DNA from: Hermatobates lingyangjiaoensis
Lineage: Eukaryota; Arthropoda; Insecta; Hemiptera; Hermatobatidae
Direction: 5' to 3'
DNA: 64,000 nucleotides
Assembly: GCA_026182355.1 (NCBI GenBank)
Contig: JAPFBL010000233.1
Span: 806,001 to 870,000, forward strand
The number at the start of each line of letters is the position of its first letter. Position 1 is the stretch's first letter. Positions 19,070-30,644 of the stretch are shown here, one piece after another. The translations under genes and the position numbers were made by a program. Under the pieces are notes generated by a model. It was given only the letters and a program-made list of their open reading frames with translations. It ran no database searches and was not told where the DNA came from.

Positions 19070-20605
19070 CCACAAGGGAATATAGAGTACGGTTGTAGAT
19101 CTAGAATTAAGTGTGTGTTCATCATTTGTTTCTAATTATATGTCTTTTGGTTTGTGTTAGAATTAAGTTTATCCTAGAGATGAAATAAAATATGACTAGG
19201 TGTTAGTATGTAACTTTATTTCTGATTAAGTTTAGGTGACATGGAAACTTAAGTAGGTATACATCTATCCCAGGATAAATACCTGTGCCTCTGGACCATT
19301 AGGCAGTAGTTTTTTCCTCAGGGGAATAACCTAGTACCCTGAGGAAGTAGTTATATTTAAATTTAGCAATAAGTGTAAGAATTAATCTTGTATCCCAGAG
19401 GGAATATATGTAGCTCGGGACTTAGTCTAAGTTGATGTGTATCAGACTGCCCTATTTTGTTATTGCCAATGCGTGATTTTTGTCTTAATGCGTAACATGG
19501 TTTTCTCTTCGAGGTCACCACCTCGGGACTCTTCTGAATTCGAAGTTGCTATGGGGTGGCAGGTTAGACTTATCGACCTGATTGTTTTTTGTGTTATGGC
19601 CGAAATGCTTAGATACACAGAGTGTCAAAGAAGACTTAACGTAAGAGGTAAGCATAAAGCCCACTGAGCTACCTTGGTAGCTTATACGGGTAAATGAGGG
19701 GAGATAAGTAAACAAGCGTACGATCAAGCTGCAATTACGGAATGTTATTCTGAAAACAATTCACTCGATCCCTTTGTGACAACAGTTTCCTAATCTATCA
19801 TTTCCCCATGACCCAACAACTTCGTAATCAAATGCTTAACCTTCATAAGGTGATATTTACCTGTACTTTTTAAAATGCAAAATAGATTGTAAACAATTCA
19901 GTTTGATAGTACAAATCAACCTATATTATTGAATATTGGTGATACAGGTTGTACTGATAAAATTAAAAAAGACAACAGGTGAATGAGGGTGAATCCTTCA
20001 ATGTACAGAGTTAAAATATGGAATTTGAACAAAAGAAACTAGTTTACCGGAATTCCATTAATTTATACTTCCGCACCATTAAATGGTATGTATCCATTTC
20101 AGTGAGTGAGTAAATCATATACAAATTAATTATTATACTAATTATCAAAGAGATTAAGGCTACTTTGATAATTAGATATATATAGATTATCCCCTTTTAT
20201 GTAGTGAAAGCAGAGATGGAGAAAGTGAGAAGAAATCACATAGCGACGGAATCTTGATAATTTTTGAATCTCGAACACGAATTGCATTCGCCAATCAAAT
20301 ACCAGAATCCTAGCATCTGAACTGGTTCTTCCAACCAACTTTTTGACAATAATTTTCCTTCGCACCTTTTGAAAAATAATAATTGCATCAGAAGGGCCAC
20401 ATAAAGTGTTTTGGTAAAATGGCATTATGGGGTAAAGATACAGATTTCTAAAATATCTCTAAATTTTTCATTCAACTCTCAAAGTAACATTTTGTACTAC
20501 CAACTTTCAAAGTCATAAATTGCTATTTGCGAAATTCCATGAATGATGAAGAACTTGTTTTACATAATTCAAATTAGAAGTATGAAGTAAAATCATTTGT
20601 AAAAT
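19070..20605. other. No supported gene; small palindrome
   Basis: A short inverted repeat, TCCTCAGGGGAATAACCTAG / TACCCTGAGGAAG (19315-19346), may be a PLE relic. Frames at 19437-19667 and 20138-20425 (minus, 95 residues) have no recognisable domain. Confidence 0.35.
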
Positions 20606-20609
20606 TATA

Positions 20610-21330
20610 GTTAAAAAATCTGGAGTTGCCTACACTCAACTTTACTATAAGTATATCTTCTTGGCTATGTAATATATAATGCCCCATTTAGGTATAATAT
20701 AAATGTCTAAATGGAAGAGGTTTATTAGTCTTTCATTCCTGGAGGTAGTACAGATAGTGATTGATCTACTAATCAATATATATGCTTATTTTTGTATATC
20801 ACACCACTAATGTATATAATATCATTAGTATAATTACAGCAGTAATAAAATTTTTGAAAATCGAAACTGTTGATTCGATTATCGAATCAACGAATCGCAT
20901 TACGAAATAATCGCTTACATGGCTTTTGTTCCAATAGCCATTGGCTCACTTAGTTTATCTGACCTTCTTTTACATTGAAGATTTAAGACAAAGGTTTCCC
21001 ATTTCAAACTTGAATATTTTCCTATTTTGCTGAAAAATATCAGAAACATGTAACAAAAAAATGTCGTTTTAAGATCATTTTTAATTTAAGATGTAGGATA
21101 ATTTCATTTATTATTTTTCAAAGAATGTTTTCAATTTTGAATTATGTATTACATTTTTGGTCTTTCATAAAATTATCACACTGGGAATTTTATGACATGC
21201 AAGTGTTTTTTAAAAAAAAACACTTTTCTTTCGCTTTGTCAAAAATTCAATTTACTCTCAGGGAGTATTACCTTTTTACTGCTTTCTATACTCTGTTATA
21301 AGGTTGCTTTAAATGTATATTGAGAAAAAT
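20610..21330 (+). repeat. Repeat family X, left part (about 0.7 kb)
   Basis: AATCTGGAGTTGCCTACACT, CTTTACTATAAGTA, TAATGCCCCATTTAGG, GAGGTAGTACAGATAGTG and later CACTGGGAATTTTATG align in order with 59005-59650. There is no coding sequence. This copy lacks the right half found at 54045-54905 and 59838-60660. Confidence 0.7.
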
Positions 21331-21334
21331 GATA

Positions 21335-22305
21335 TTAATAATTAGCCAGTTTTGCATACTCAAATCAAATTCAAAGCCACTTTTCACTATAATTTAAAAC
21401 TCTTTATAGCTGGAAGCTTGTCATTTTTGAAAACAATAGATATGAACTATTAGACCAGAATAGTGAAAAACTGGATATTTGTACTAAAGTGATGTTATTA
21501 CTAAAGTTTAAATTTTATAAACTTTAAAAGTTTATTTAGGGTTCCTTACTGAAAATCAATAACAGCCACCTACGAGACACCAAACGTCATTTATTTACGG
21601 TTGAAAGAAATTATTCCATTAGATTTTATACTCATAAAACTAAATATCTTATTTTAATAAAAATCAAGAATTTTGCATCGTTTATCAGATAGTAAATTCT
21701 CCGCTCCTGAGAACACTTCTCCCATTCATACCACAACACCAGAACTTATTCCATGATACCATATTCATATTCTACAATTTAATAATCAATCTAAATCTGA
21801 TATTAAATTTTGTTCAAAATTGTGCAAAATATAGATTGATTAGAGCATTTTGTTAGACAATTCCATCATACCATGGAAAGCATCAGAAATATATGATCAT
21901 TGGCGCTAATTTTTTACATGTCAGGATTCCTTTTATATATCATATGAAGTTATTAAATTATAAACATTAAACCTCTACACATCAATTTTATTTCAGGAAT
22001 TATTATTATTATTATTATTATGATTTGAATGATGTATAGACTGTCTCATAGAATAAACTAAAATAAATTACAGCGCGTCAGATTCCAGGTAAAGTCAAAC
22101 TCCCAATGTTGACGCGTGGGGTTTATTTAAAGTCTTTTTCAATAAATCATTAAATAATCAGTCAATAGCCGTATAACAAACATACATACAATTGAATCAA
22201 ATTTAATTATTTTCAGTTATAATTACTTTGATTGAAATCAAAAAAAGATTTATGTAAGGATTTATTGATATAATATTTAAAAGAAATCAAACGATTAGAA
22301 CAAAA
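21335..22305. other. AT-rich stretch
   Basis: Holds an (ATT)n run at 21998-22021 and single-copy-looking DNA. No gene or element recognised. Confidence 0.4.
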
Positions 22306-22309
22306 GAAC

Positions 22310-22385
22310 TTGTAGAAACAACACACAACTCACTTCAATATTTTGACCTCGTCGTCATCAGGAGAAGAAGGAGAAGAAATTTTGG
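22310..22385 (-). mobile_element. PLE family C2-like solo end
   Basis: On the minus strand TCCTGATGACGACGAGGTCA is followed by AAATATTGAAGTGAG. Core CUGAUGA intact; the stem II is GAC/GUC; the box after it is weakened to CAAAA. Confidence 0.45.
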
Positions 22386-22389
22386 CAAA

Positions 22390-23040
22390 AGTAATTTATA
22401 TTTTGTATAAAATTATGATGAAGTACTGTTTTTAAACATTTTTTACAACATTGAGGTACGACCGTATGTCTGATGGCAGGTCAGATGTCAAGTTCAACTT
22501 AAACGTGTGTTTACAAAATAATCATACTATAATGTCCAAACAACACCTTAAATATCAGGAATTCAGTCAGGGGACTTCAAAACACAAACACAAAAACACA
22601 AACACAAAAACACAAACACAAAAACACAAAATCCGTGAAAATCTGAAATCAATATTCTTAATCACTGGTAAAATGGCTTTTAATGAAAAGTGAAATGGCC
22701 TTTTTTTTTTGCTTTTAGTCAAGTAAAAATAGTGATGACGTATTGTCAAAAGAGAGAATGAGTTCCATTGTAGAGGGGTGTGACTTTTGTTTGCTGTCCC
22801 GTCCCCTCGAAGTGCACCAGCCGTCAATAATTGATTTTTTCATTCATACATTCAGAATTTAAACTAATTACAAAGCACCTAAACCATCAATATATCTGTA
22901 CACAAAGGAGTATAAAAGCATTTAATTAGAATAAAATGCAATATTATGACTTTCACTTTTAAATTGAAATATTTAAAGAAGTAATTTTTTTTGAAAATTC
23001 ACTTTCTAGTTTCAATAAAGCTCCTAAAATTAAAATATTT
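22390..23040. other. AT-rich stretch with an AAACAC microsatellite
   Basis: AAACACAAACAC repeats at 22576-22632. Overlapping frames on both strands are products of this repeat. No gene supported. Confidence 0.5.
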
Positions 23041-23049
23041 TCTTTTATA

Positions 23050-23285
23050 GGGTAAAAAGCTAATGGAATGGTCTCCACATATAAAAATGTAATAGTATAA
23101 ACAACGCGTTTCGAACATGTAGTGTTCTTCCTCAGGCATTAACTACGGGTGAGTGTCGGTGGTACAACAGTTGTACCACAGACACCCATAGTTAATGCCT
23201 GAGGAAGAACACTACGTGTTCGAAACGCGTTGTTTATACCATTAAATATTTATATGTGGAGACCATTTCATTAGCTTTTTAACCT
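23050..23285. mobile_element. PLE family E head-to-head palindrome
   Basis: Inverted arms of about 110 nt (23053-23160, 23170-23283) carry AAAGCTAATGGAATGGTCTC outside and the hammerhead-like core inside. The centre is GGTACAACAGTTGTACC, itself palindromic. Decayed relatives lie at 27330-27530 and 34420-34500 (GTGGAGACGTAATTTTT). Confidence 0.7.
23195..23240 (+). ncRNA. Hammerhead-like motif, family E
   Basis: Core CUGAGGA (23199-23205), one extra A, a perfect six-pair stem II GAACAC/GUGUUC with loop UAC, GAA (23222-23224), palindromic ACGCGU, then U. Stem I is weak here. The left arm has one change in stem II (GUGUUC to AUGUUC). Confidence 0.48.
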
Positions 23286-23289
23286 ACAA

Positions 23290-24035
23290 TGAGTAAATAC
23301 CAATCAATAACTAATTGCACTACTTTAGAAGAAATATTTTTTTTTAAACTTCTTATATTGCAATCAACTAAGCTGAAAAGTTATGATTGCAAATAATTAT
23401 ATATAATTTTTTATCTAATATTATAAACGATTTAAAAAAAATCGAATCTAAATTGAATTTAAAATAATCTAGAAGTTTATTTTGAAGTTAATCTTTCAAA
23501 GGAAATTTAATTTTACAATTGAGTCATTCATGATAGTATCCAATTTAGAATTGAATTCAAGAATTCTTGTAGTAAGGCAAAACTAAAACTTTCTCAAATC
23601 GTTTAAAATGATTTGTCTTGATAACAATAAATGAAAAGATTAGATAATTCGTGGCTAACTGAAATTAGGTGAACACCTAAATGATGTTTTACATGGATTT
23701 CTGGCAAAAAGTCCTTGAAAGTTGTAATGATTGTATCATCAAGTGAGATTGAAATGATTGTGCAAATTGGTTGGATATTTTTGTTGAGTTTGTATTTAGT
23801 TTTGGGGCTAGAGGGGGTGTGATGGCTGTGGGGTTCGTCAATAAGGGTGGTGCTGACTGTGCCAGCCACCAGCCTCCTAGGTCAAGCCTACCCCCCTCTC
23901 ACACACACACAAACACTTTCCTTGTCTTCCCCAAACAACTCTACAACTACTACTCTTACGATTACTTAGTTTCATAAATAACATATGTTTTTGAAATTAA
24001 AATTCATATTGAATTGATTATTTATTTTTTACTAT
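23290..24035. other. AT-rich stretch with a GC-rich patch
   Basis: GGGGCTAGAGGGGGTGTGAT to GCCAGCCACCAGCCTCCTAG (23803-23890) is unassigned. Frames on both strands across it are not recognised. Confidence 0.35.
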
Positions 24036-24049
24036 AATGATATATATAT

Positions 24050-24225
24050 ATAAACCCCTTTTAAAATACCACTCTTCCCTCCCACTCTTCTCAACTCCTC
24101 ACCAGTTGCAGATGTTTTCTGCATCTGGTGTTCGGTTCGGTTTTTGAGTCTGACGAGGACCGCTTGTTGCGGTTGAAAGATCTTAGTCTTGTTTTCCCAT
24201 TTCTTATTCTGGTTTGATCATATAT
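24050..24225 (+). mobile_element. PLE family A 3' end (solo)
   Basis: CCCTTTTAAAATACCACTCT, GCATCTGGTGTTCGG, core CTGACGA (24150-24156) and GTTGAAAGATCTTAGTC match the 3' untranslated region and end of the copy at 57357-57630. That places family A downstream of a PLE endonuclease end. Confidence 0.7.
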
Positions 24226-24227
24226 AT

Positions 24228-24530
24228 ACGAGTTCAAAATTCAAGAAGATTAACACAGGAGTAAGGAAACACACTTACAGACTTAAATTTTCGAGTAATC
24301 CGTCTTCAGGAGAAAAGAGAAAGGGAGAGCATGAACATTGTAGACCTTACTTGCCGTTGCGTCTACAACGTGAATGGTCTCCCTTTCTCTTTTCTCCTAA
24401 AGACGGATTATCCAAAAATTTGAGTCTGTAAGTGTGTTTCCTTACTTTGTGTGGTACTCTTTTTGAATTTAGAACTCGTATTGTGTCCAGTTTGGATCGC
24501 ATTTCGATTTATTAAGTTATATATATATAT
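24228..24530. mobile_element. PLE family B palindrome
   Basis: Inverted arms with AGACTTAAATTTTCGAG, ATCCGTCTTCAGGAG, AAAAGAGAAAGGGAGA and their inverse. The left arm keeps CUGAAGA and the right arm has CUAAAGA. (TA)n lies at 24519-24530. Confidence 0.65.
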
Positions 24531-24775
24531 AACAGTTTAAAATTGAAGGCAGGCAGCACACAAAGTAAAGAAACGCACTTATAAATTCAAACCTTCGGGC
24601 AATTCGTCCTCAGCAGTAAAGAGAAAGGGAGACCAAGGCGCTGCAGACACAACGGCTAGTAACCCATGTATATATATATATGTCAGATTGAATTTACGGC
24701 CTATTGTTTTTCTAATTAATTTTTTGGATAACTTTTCTTAAATTCAATCTGACATGTATTAAGGAAGTATTGTTT

Positions 24776-24821
<46 letters not shown>

Positions 24822-24838
24822 TATATATTATTATATGA
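24531..24838. mobile_element. PLE family B solo end, another small palindrome and (TA)n
   Basis: 24531-24670 is a minus-strand family B end (CAATTCGTCCTCAGCAG). 24680-24760 holds GTCAGATTGAATTTACG and its inverse AAATTCAATCTGACATG. A long interrupted (TA)n covers 24779-24835. Confidence 0.55.
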
Positions 24839-24839
24839 C

Positions 24840-24963
24840 AGAGTCAGTTGGGTTTTTGACTCTGATGAAGACCGCTTGTTACCGTTGAAAGATCTTAGTC
24901 TTGTTTTCCCATTTCTTATTGTGGGATCATTGATTGTTATTTCACGTGTTTATGTCAAATCTT

Positions 24964-25042
<79 letters not shown>

Positions 25043-25050
25043 GCGTGTTA
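24840..25050 (+). mobile_element. PLE family A solo end, (TA)n and (TG)n
   Basis: CAGTTGGGTTTTTGACTCTG, core CUGAUGA, then GTTGAAAGATCTTAGTC and the TTCACGTGTTTATGTC tail. It is followed by (TA)n (24965-25000) and (TG)n (24999-25045). Confidence 0.68.
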
Positions 25051-25054
25051 CAAT

Positions 25055-25655
25055 AATAAATCTCGAAAATAATACAAAAATTGGAAATAAAAATATAGAA
25101 TAACTTATTATAGATCAGCTGAAATAATATGACTATCAATATTATTTGTACAATAGCAATATTTTAAGACATGAAATAGTCAATAAATGAGCAAGCAATG
25201 AAGTTTGAGAGATTGTGTAGGAACATTAAATCTAAGTTTATTCCAGTTTACAGCTCTATAGGAAAATAAATCAATCACGAAATTGAAGATTGTATCTATT
25301 GAGCTTGTAATTCTACTTTATGGTTTATTGTCAAAGCGTATTATTGTCACAGATAGTAATAAAGGCGATGTAAGAAAAGTAACTGTCTTTATTTTTGAGG
25401 TAAATAATGATTATCACTGCATTGTGTTTGTAGTCGTCGCATTAGTTTGAAATATTAGTTGTGGAATAAGAGGAGTAATAGTAGTAAAAGTGATTGGAAA
25501 GAAGCTGTCACAAGGCTGTTAAAGCAGAGTCGTCAAGCTGAATACACGGTGCACCTGGAGAATATACTGCAGAGGGTACCTAGGCGAACTGATAATGGTA
25601 GCATGGACTATAAACAACAGAGAACGGGTGAGTGGTACCATTACTAAAATTGCTG
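25055..25655. other. No supported gene
   Basis: A 62-residue frame at 25459-25647 is basic and unrecognised. The rest is AT-rich. Confidence 0.35.
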
Positions 25656-25699
25656 TTTTACTCCTGCAGTCATCAAAAGCCTCACCTCATCTCTATAGT

Positions 25700-25941
25700 T
25701 AGTGAAATCCCTGATCGAAGCATCTCATAAGAACCATTATCATCTGAAATGCTTAGAGGAAAGCTCTAGGGAGAGCTGCGAGGCACTCGCTCACGACCCT
25801 TTGCCTCCGGCCACATCCGACCACAAGGAGCGGTCACGACTTTCAGCCACCTCACCTACCCTGGAAACGTGCTGCAGTCACCCACCCACTGATGAGTGCG
25901 ATATCAGTCTCTCTATTGCTTATTTTGATGACAAATAACAC
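25700..25941 (+). CDS. Candidate terminal exon of an unknown gene
   Basis: An acceptor-like TCACCTCATCTCTATAG precedes an open frame that runs to a TAA at 25939. It would encode about 79 residues with a polar, cysteine- and serine-rich composition (ESSRESCEALAHDPLPPATS, then SPTLETCCSHPPTDECDI). GC content is well above the flanks. I recognise no domain and see no upstream exon. Part of the acceptor region is duplicated at 26430-26475, which argues for caution. It could equally be a fragment of an unknown repeat. Confidence 0.25.
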
Positions 25942-26100
25942 AAACCCATGTGACAAAAACTTCCCTTTTCCACTGTCCAACGCACAGCACCGTATTGTAG
26001 AAATCCTACAAGCGTCGGTTCCATGTGGTGTCATTAACTAGAGAGATATCATTGGTGAATTTATACTTTCCTTCTGCAGTTATCTTAGTCAGACTCGGAT

Positions 26101-26442
26101 CATCTCTGTAGTTTTTTTTTAAATTTAAACCGATCTCCTAGTGGGTGATAACGTCAGCCGTTTACCAGCTTTTTGTTTGATTGGTGATTCTACAGATTCT
26201 ACATTGGGAGTCTTCAATTTTGCCCAGCTCAAGTGCATTTCGAGTAGGGATTTGCAACGAGTGCCTTTTATCGTACAAGCTCGGGACCGACAGCTTAACC
26301 TTCTCTCCGAGGGACGACATAATCAAATTTATTCACCTACCCCGTGAATAAATCGAGGGCCAGGTGATGATCGAACCCCGGACTACCCTCCCAGAGGCCA
26401 GTATGTTAACCACTGATCTAACCTGGCTCCTATCTCTGTAGT
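26101..26442 (-). repeat. Full-length SINE with target-site duplication, tail type 3
   Basis: Direct repeats ATCTCTGTAGTT (26102-26113 and 26431-26442) flank the insertion. On the minus strand the head, body (GAGGGACGACATAATC on plus) and a 3' end with CCGTTTACCAGCTTTTTGTT are followed by an A-rich tail. This is typical of LINE-mediated SINE insertion. Near-identical in layout to 61592-61908. Confidence 0.85.
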
Positions 26443-26479
26443 TAGTAAAATCCTTAATCTCAACTATTACTGTATCCAA

Positions 26480-27320
26480 TGTTTGCCTGCAATCCAAGGG
26501 GTGAAGAATTGAGAAGCACTCTTACTTCAATCAACTTTATTATCTGTTTGCTAGTATTTTGAATATTGTATTTTTTCAAAATTTAAAGTCTTTGAATATT
26601 ATTAGTTTTTAAGCTGCGCGTTAGTTTACTCATAAGGAAATTTGCGAGTTTACTGATTTAGTAACAAACTAGATTTGGGCAATAGGTGGTGTTCGTATGC
26701 AAACTTGCGCAACGCCTTCTTGCAACTTCAATCAGCCCTCTTTGTTGCAATTAGAAAATTACGTCTGCCTATTTATTGATTTGACCATCTCTAAACGAAG
26801 CGTTTTTAATATTTACGACATATTTTGGTGGAAAGTTTCAAAATTTTACCATGTTGCTAGATACAGAATAGCAAATCTGCCTCGAATGGGTGTTAGGGAA
26901 AAAAAAATAAACTTAGTAGTATTACTCCAAATCAAATGATAATAATTTCAATTTTTAAGCTTAATTGTAAAATATAAACGGTTAAAAAACAATTTTCTAT
27001 TAACATTATTAAAAACATTTTTTACAAATTGATTGATGCAACAACATGCATGAAAATAGTTTGTGTGCTTTTCATTAGGACTGATGATTTTATGTTCAAA
27101 TCTTTTGGTCATCTTAGATTTATTATGTGTTTGGTGAAAGGAATTATTGTCTTTTCAATCTCTCAGAAAGGAAATAAAATCGTTTTTTCAAGGATATGCA
27201 ATATCTTGTAACATACTATTTAATGAACACTACATTCATAAATCTGAATAAAGAAAACAATTATGAATGTTCAACACTAATCAACAGAAGAATATGGTTA
27301 CTTAGAACTAAAATAACTGC
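26480..27320. other. AT-rich stretch, nothing supported
   Basis: Short frames at 26697-26939 and 27029-27211 have no recognisable domain and unremarkable composition. Confidence 0.35.
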
Positions 27321-27329
27321 TGATAAACA

Positions 27330-27535
27330 AAGATAAATAAACACTTAGTGTTCTTCTTCAGGTTTACATAAAAAAACCATAACATGAATAACAGGTTTTT
27401 AGATGTAAACCTGAAGACAAACACTAAATGTTCGGACAGTTTTAGTAGTTTTGACATAAAGCTCTTTTGGGTGGAGACGTAATTTTTGAAATTCTCCATC
27501 ATGAGTAAATACGACACTACAACAGTTTGCACAAG
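27330..27535. mobile_element. Decayed PLE family E palindrome
   Basis: ACTTAGTGTTCTTCTTCAGG / GTTTAC meets its inverse GTAAACCTGAAGACAAACAC. The outer GGGTGGAGACGTAATTTTT links it to family E. The GAAA box is lost. Confidence 0.45.
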
Positions 27536-27539
27536 TTTA

Positions 27540-28670
27540 CAATTTACTTTCAAAGCTTTCATAAAACATTAAATTATTAATATTATTGAAGCATATACAT
27601 AGATGTATGTTGTTGTTTTAAAGAATATTATTATGGATTATTCAAAATTACTCGAAAGTAAATAGGACTACAATAGAAAAATCAGGGATGCATGATACTT
27701 TACATTTTCATGAAAATGTATATTTTTCTAGTTATTGTGTGAATGCAATTACATTTTTTAAAGAATACTGCAGTACAGTATAATTACGAATTTAGTCAAT
27801 CGGTTCAATGGAACATTCTTGATTAATATTTATTTTACGAGAAACACATTTCTTTGGCAATCTTTTAAAACTGTTTCCTATAATATTATAGGTTTAACAT
27901 TAGGGAAGTTTTAATATGATATTCTATTGGTCATATGGTGGTTATGAATAATATTCTTTGAAGTTGGAATTCTGATAAAATGAGTGTTCATTAGTTGACA
28001 AGTTAGTAAGGAATAATGTTTGAATTTCATGGAGAGTGAACTGTTTTGGAAATGAGTTATGTTTTGAGAGTTCTATTTGAGGGTTGAGTGTCTTCAATGG
28101 TCTGTTAATCAGAAGGTGGGATAATATAATAAATACGAGACCCTTTATTCATTATGAATTATAAAATAAACGTTAATAGTGTTACAAAGTAGAAATCGTT
28201 GTGATTATACGATTATAGATCGCTTTTCTGTATTATACATTTTAATTAGGAAAACGGATGTAAATAGGAGCAAAGGTTTCATTGTAATGTAATTAAGTTA
28301 AGCAGAAGATTAAACTATTTATAATGAAGTAGTATGAAGAAGATATGACATGCGGGTCATAAAATAGAAAATCATCTTTTGTCATCGGTGAAATTTCCTT
28401 TTTAGTGAAAATGTTCCAGAGCTACCACAAGATCTCGCTAAGTTGACCACGTCCAGCCAGTAGTTCTGCTTTCGTTCTGCATCTCTCTCGAAACTTGTCT
28501 TTTCCAAACTTTCAGCTTTGCGGCTTTTTTGAAGGTTTTTAAATATTTCTCTTTTAATGATAGTTTTGCGTAAATAAAAGTAGATTTCAATTTAATTTCA
28601 AAATAAGTCTCATCCAATATCTGCTACCAGTATGAGATTTGTAAACCAACAGATAAGTAACTAAGTATTT
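27540..28670. other. AT-rich stretch, nothing supported
   Basis: A GC-richer patch at 28405-28520 (GTTGACCACGTCCAGCCAGT) is unassigned. No gene or known repeat recognised. Confidence 0.4.
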
Positions 28671-28674
28671 AAGA

Positions 28675-28975
28675 AGGGGCTTAGTAACGTACTCGCCCTG
28701 GGCGAGTCTAGGGTTTGATCCCCACCTGATTCTCCATTTATTCAAGCTGGAAGTGAATAAATATGAGTATATCGTCCCTCGGAGAGGAGTTCAAGCCGTC
28801 GGCCCCGAGCCTGTACGATGTCAGGTACTCGTTAGAGATCCCTACTCGAAATGCACTTTGAATTAGACCAAATTTAGGACTCCCAATGTAGAATCTGTAG
28901 AATCATCCGATCAAACAAAAAACTGGTAAACTGCTGAGGTTATCTAACCAGGGGCACGATTTAAACAATAAAAAA
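28675..28975 (+). repeat. SINE with truncated head, tail type 3
   Basis: GTAACGTACTCGCCC, the B box GGTTTGATCCC, ATATCGTCCCTCGGAGAGG, AGGTACTCGTTAGAGATCCC, GGACTCCCAATGTAGAATC, then CAAAAAACTGGTAAACTGC (type 3 tail) and an A-rich end. Confidence 0.8.
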
Positions 28976-28979
28976 AAAG

Positions 28980-29870
28980 TATTCAAGCAAATATGTCCAA
29001 AGGCAGTTAACGTAACTTCTTTGAAGGAAGAAACAACATAGAAACAAAGTTAAATATTTAGTAGAAAGATAAGACACTGCTTTAGTAGAACTTTAGTAGA
29101 CTTTAGTAGAAAGAGATAACACCTTTAATCAGGTACTCAACATACATAAAAGAATAGAAGTTATGAATGAAAAATCATACAACTCAACAATTTGAAATAA
29201 AGGTGAGAAAAATTAACAGAAAGGAGCAATGTTAATATACGAGTATTGAACAAGTTGTAGGTCAACGTGTTAGGCTAGAGACGACATGATTTCAAACAGG
29301 CGCTCGATTCACCTAAGAGCAAGTATTAATTTTTTAACCAGTTTTAAGTATAACTAGTTTTCTTTTTAATTTCTTCTCCATTCAAGTATCGACTGTTACG
29401 CTACTACTCCGACAACCAGATGATCTCTTCATAGCAAGTTTCTAAATTCCTCAACAGTGTCCTACATTGTAGCTTAAGTAGTTTTATTCATTCTAAAAAT
29501 GAACTATACAATAATATTTGAGCATTGTATAAAATGTATGTAAAAACTAATAGCTTAATACTAATAACCATCACATTACAATTTATCGTTTGTTATGTAC
29601 CATAAATAATAAACAGAATATTATGCACCATTTTATAAATCCATTGATTGTCACCATTTCTGTATAGCAAGCCAGACTTATAATATCATCCTATCTATAA
29701 AAGTATAGTAGCTGCATTCTTCGTTAGCAATTAATGAATGACATTAGTTCTTCCTCACATCTTACTGTACAATATTAACTATCAATAATTTTTTTTCTTT
29801 TATAATTAAACAACAGCCACAACAAATGTCATGCAAACAAATGTGTCATGCACAACCACAAATCAGCCAA
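28980..29870. other. AT-rich stretch
   Basis: Short tandem TTTAGTAGAAAG-like copies at 29060-29115. No gene recognised. Confidence 0.4.
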
Positions 29871-29883
29871 TGTTATCTACATT

Positions 29884-29893
29884 TGTGTGTGTG

Positions 29894-29978
<85 letters not shown>

Positions 29979-30020
29979 TGTGTGTGTGTATGAGTGTGTG
30001 CGAGTGTGTGTGTTAGTGTT
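29884..30020 (+). repeat. (GT)n microsatellite, about 130 bp
   Basis: An almost pure GT run with a few A and GG interruptions toward its end. The frames across it on both strands are repeat translations. Such tracts can adopt Z-DNA and vary in length. Confidence 0.95.
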
Positions 30021-30087
30021 AGTAGGAATAAAAGTGGTGACTGATCATACACTTCTGCGACATTCAAATGATATTTAAATCCAAGAT

Positions 30088-30088
30088 G

Positions 30089-30126
<38 letters not shown>

Positions 30127-30380
30127 ATGATCAAACCACAATAAGAAAATGGGAAAACAAGACTAAGATCTTTCAACCGTAACAAGCGGTATTCGCCAGA
30201 GTCAAAAACCCAACTGAGGGTCAAAAAACTCAATTGGGTTTTTGACTCTGACGAAAAAGCTTGTACAGTAAACTTATTACAGTTGAAAGATCTTAGTCTT
30301 GTTTTCCCATTTTCTTATTGTGGTTTGATCATTGATTGTTATTTCACGTGTTTACGTGAAATCCTTATATATATACATAT
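30088..30380. mobile_element. PLE family A palindrome with (TA)n ends
   Basis: (TA)n 30090-30124, left arm 30124-30210, centre AACCCAACTGAGGGTC, right arm 30225-30372, (TA)n after it. The right-arm core CUGACGA is followed by a damaged stem II, while GTTGAAAGATCTTAGTC is kept. Confidence 0.7.
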
Positions 30381-30399
30381 ATACTTTTTTGATGAAAAT

Positions 30400-30640
30400 A
30401 CGATCATAAATGGACAAATACAGTTTAATGTACAGAAAAAAACATAGAGAAATTAAAAACACACACTTACAGTCTCTAATTTTTGGTTGAATCGTCTTCA
30501 GGAGAGATAAGAGATGGAAACCAAGCGCACTGGTTCAGAGACGGTTGGACAGTTGGGTCTCCAACTGTCTCTGTACCAGTGCGCTTGGTTTCCCTCTCTC
30601 ATCTCTCTTGAAAGTTCAACCAAAAATTATATTAATTCTA
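30400..30640. mobile_element. PLE family B-like palindrome
   Basis: GTTGAATCGTCTTCAGGAGA, AAACCAAGCGCACTGG and their inverse around 30555. The outer left side has ACACACTTACAGTCTC as in family B. The right-arm core is damaged (CTTGAAAGTTC). Confidence 0.55.
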
Positions 30641-30644
30641 TATA

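Noticed and set aside
29831..30078. Three overlapping open frames of Val/Cys or His/Thr repeats
   Set aside because: They are translations of the (GT)n microsatellite.
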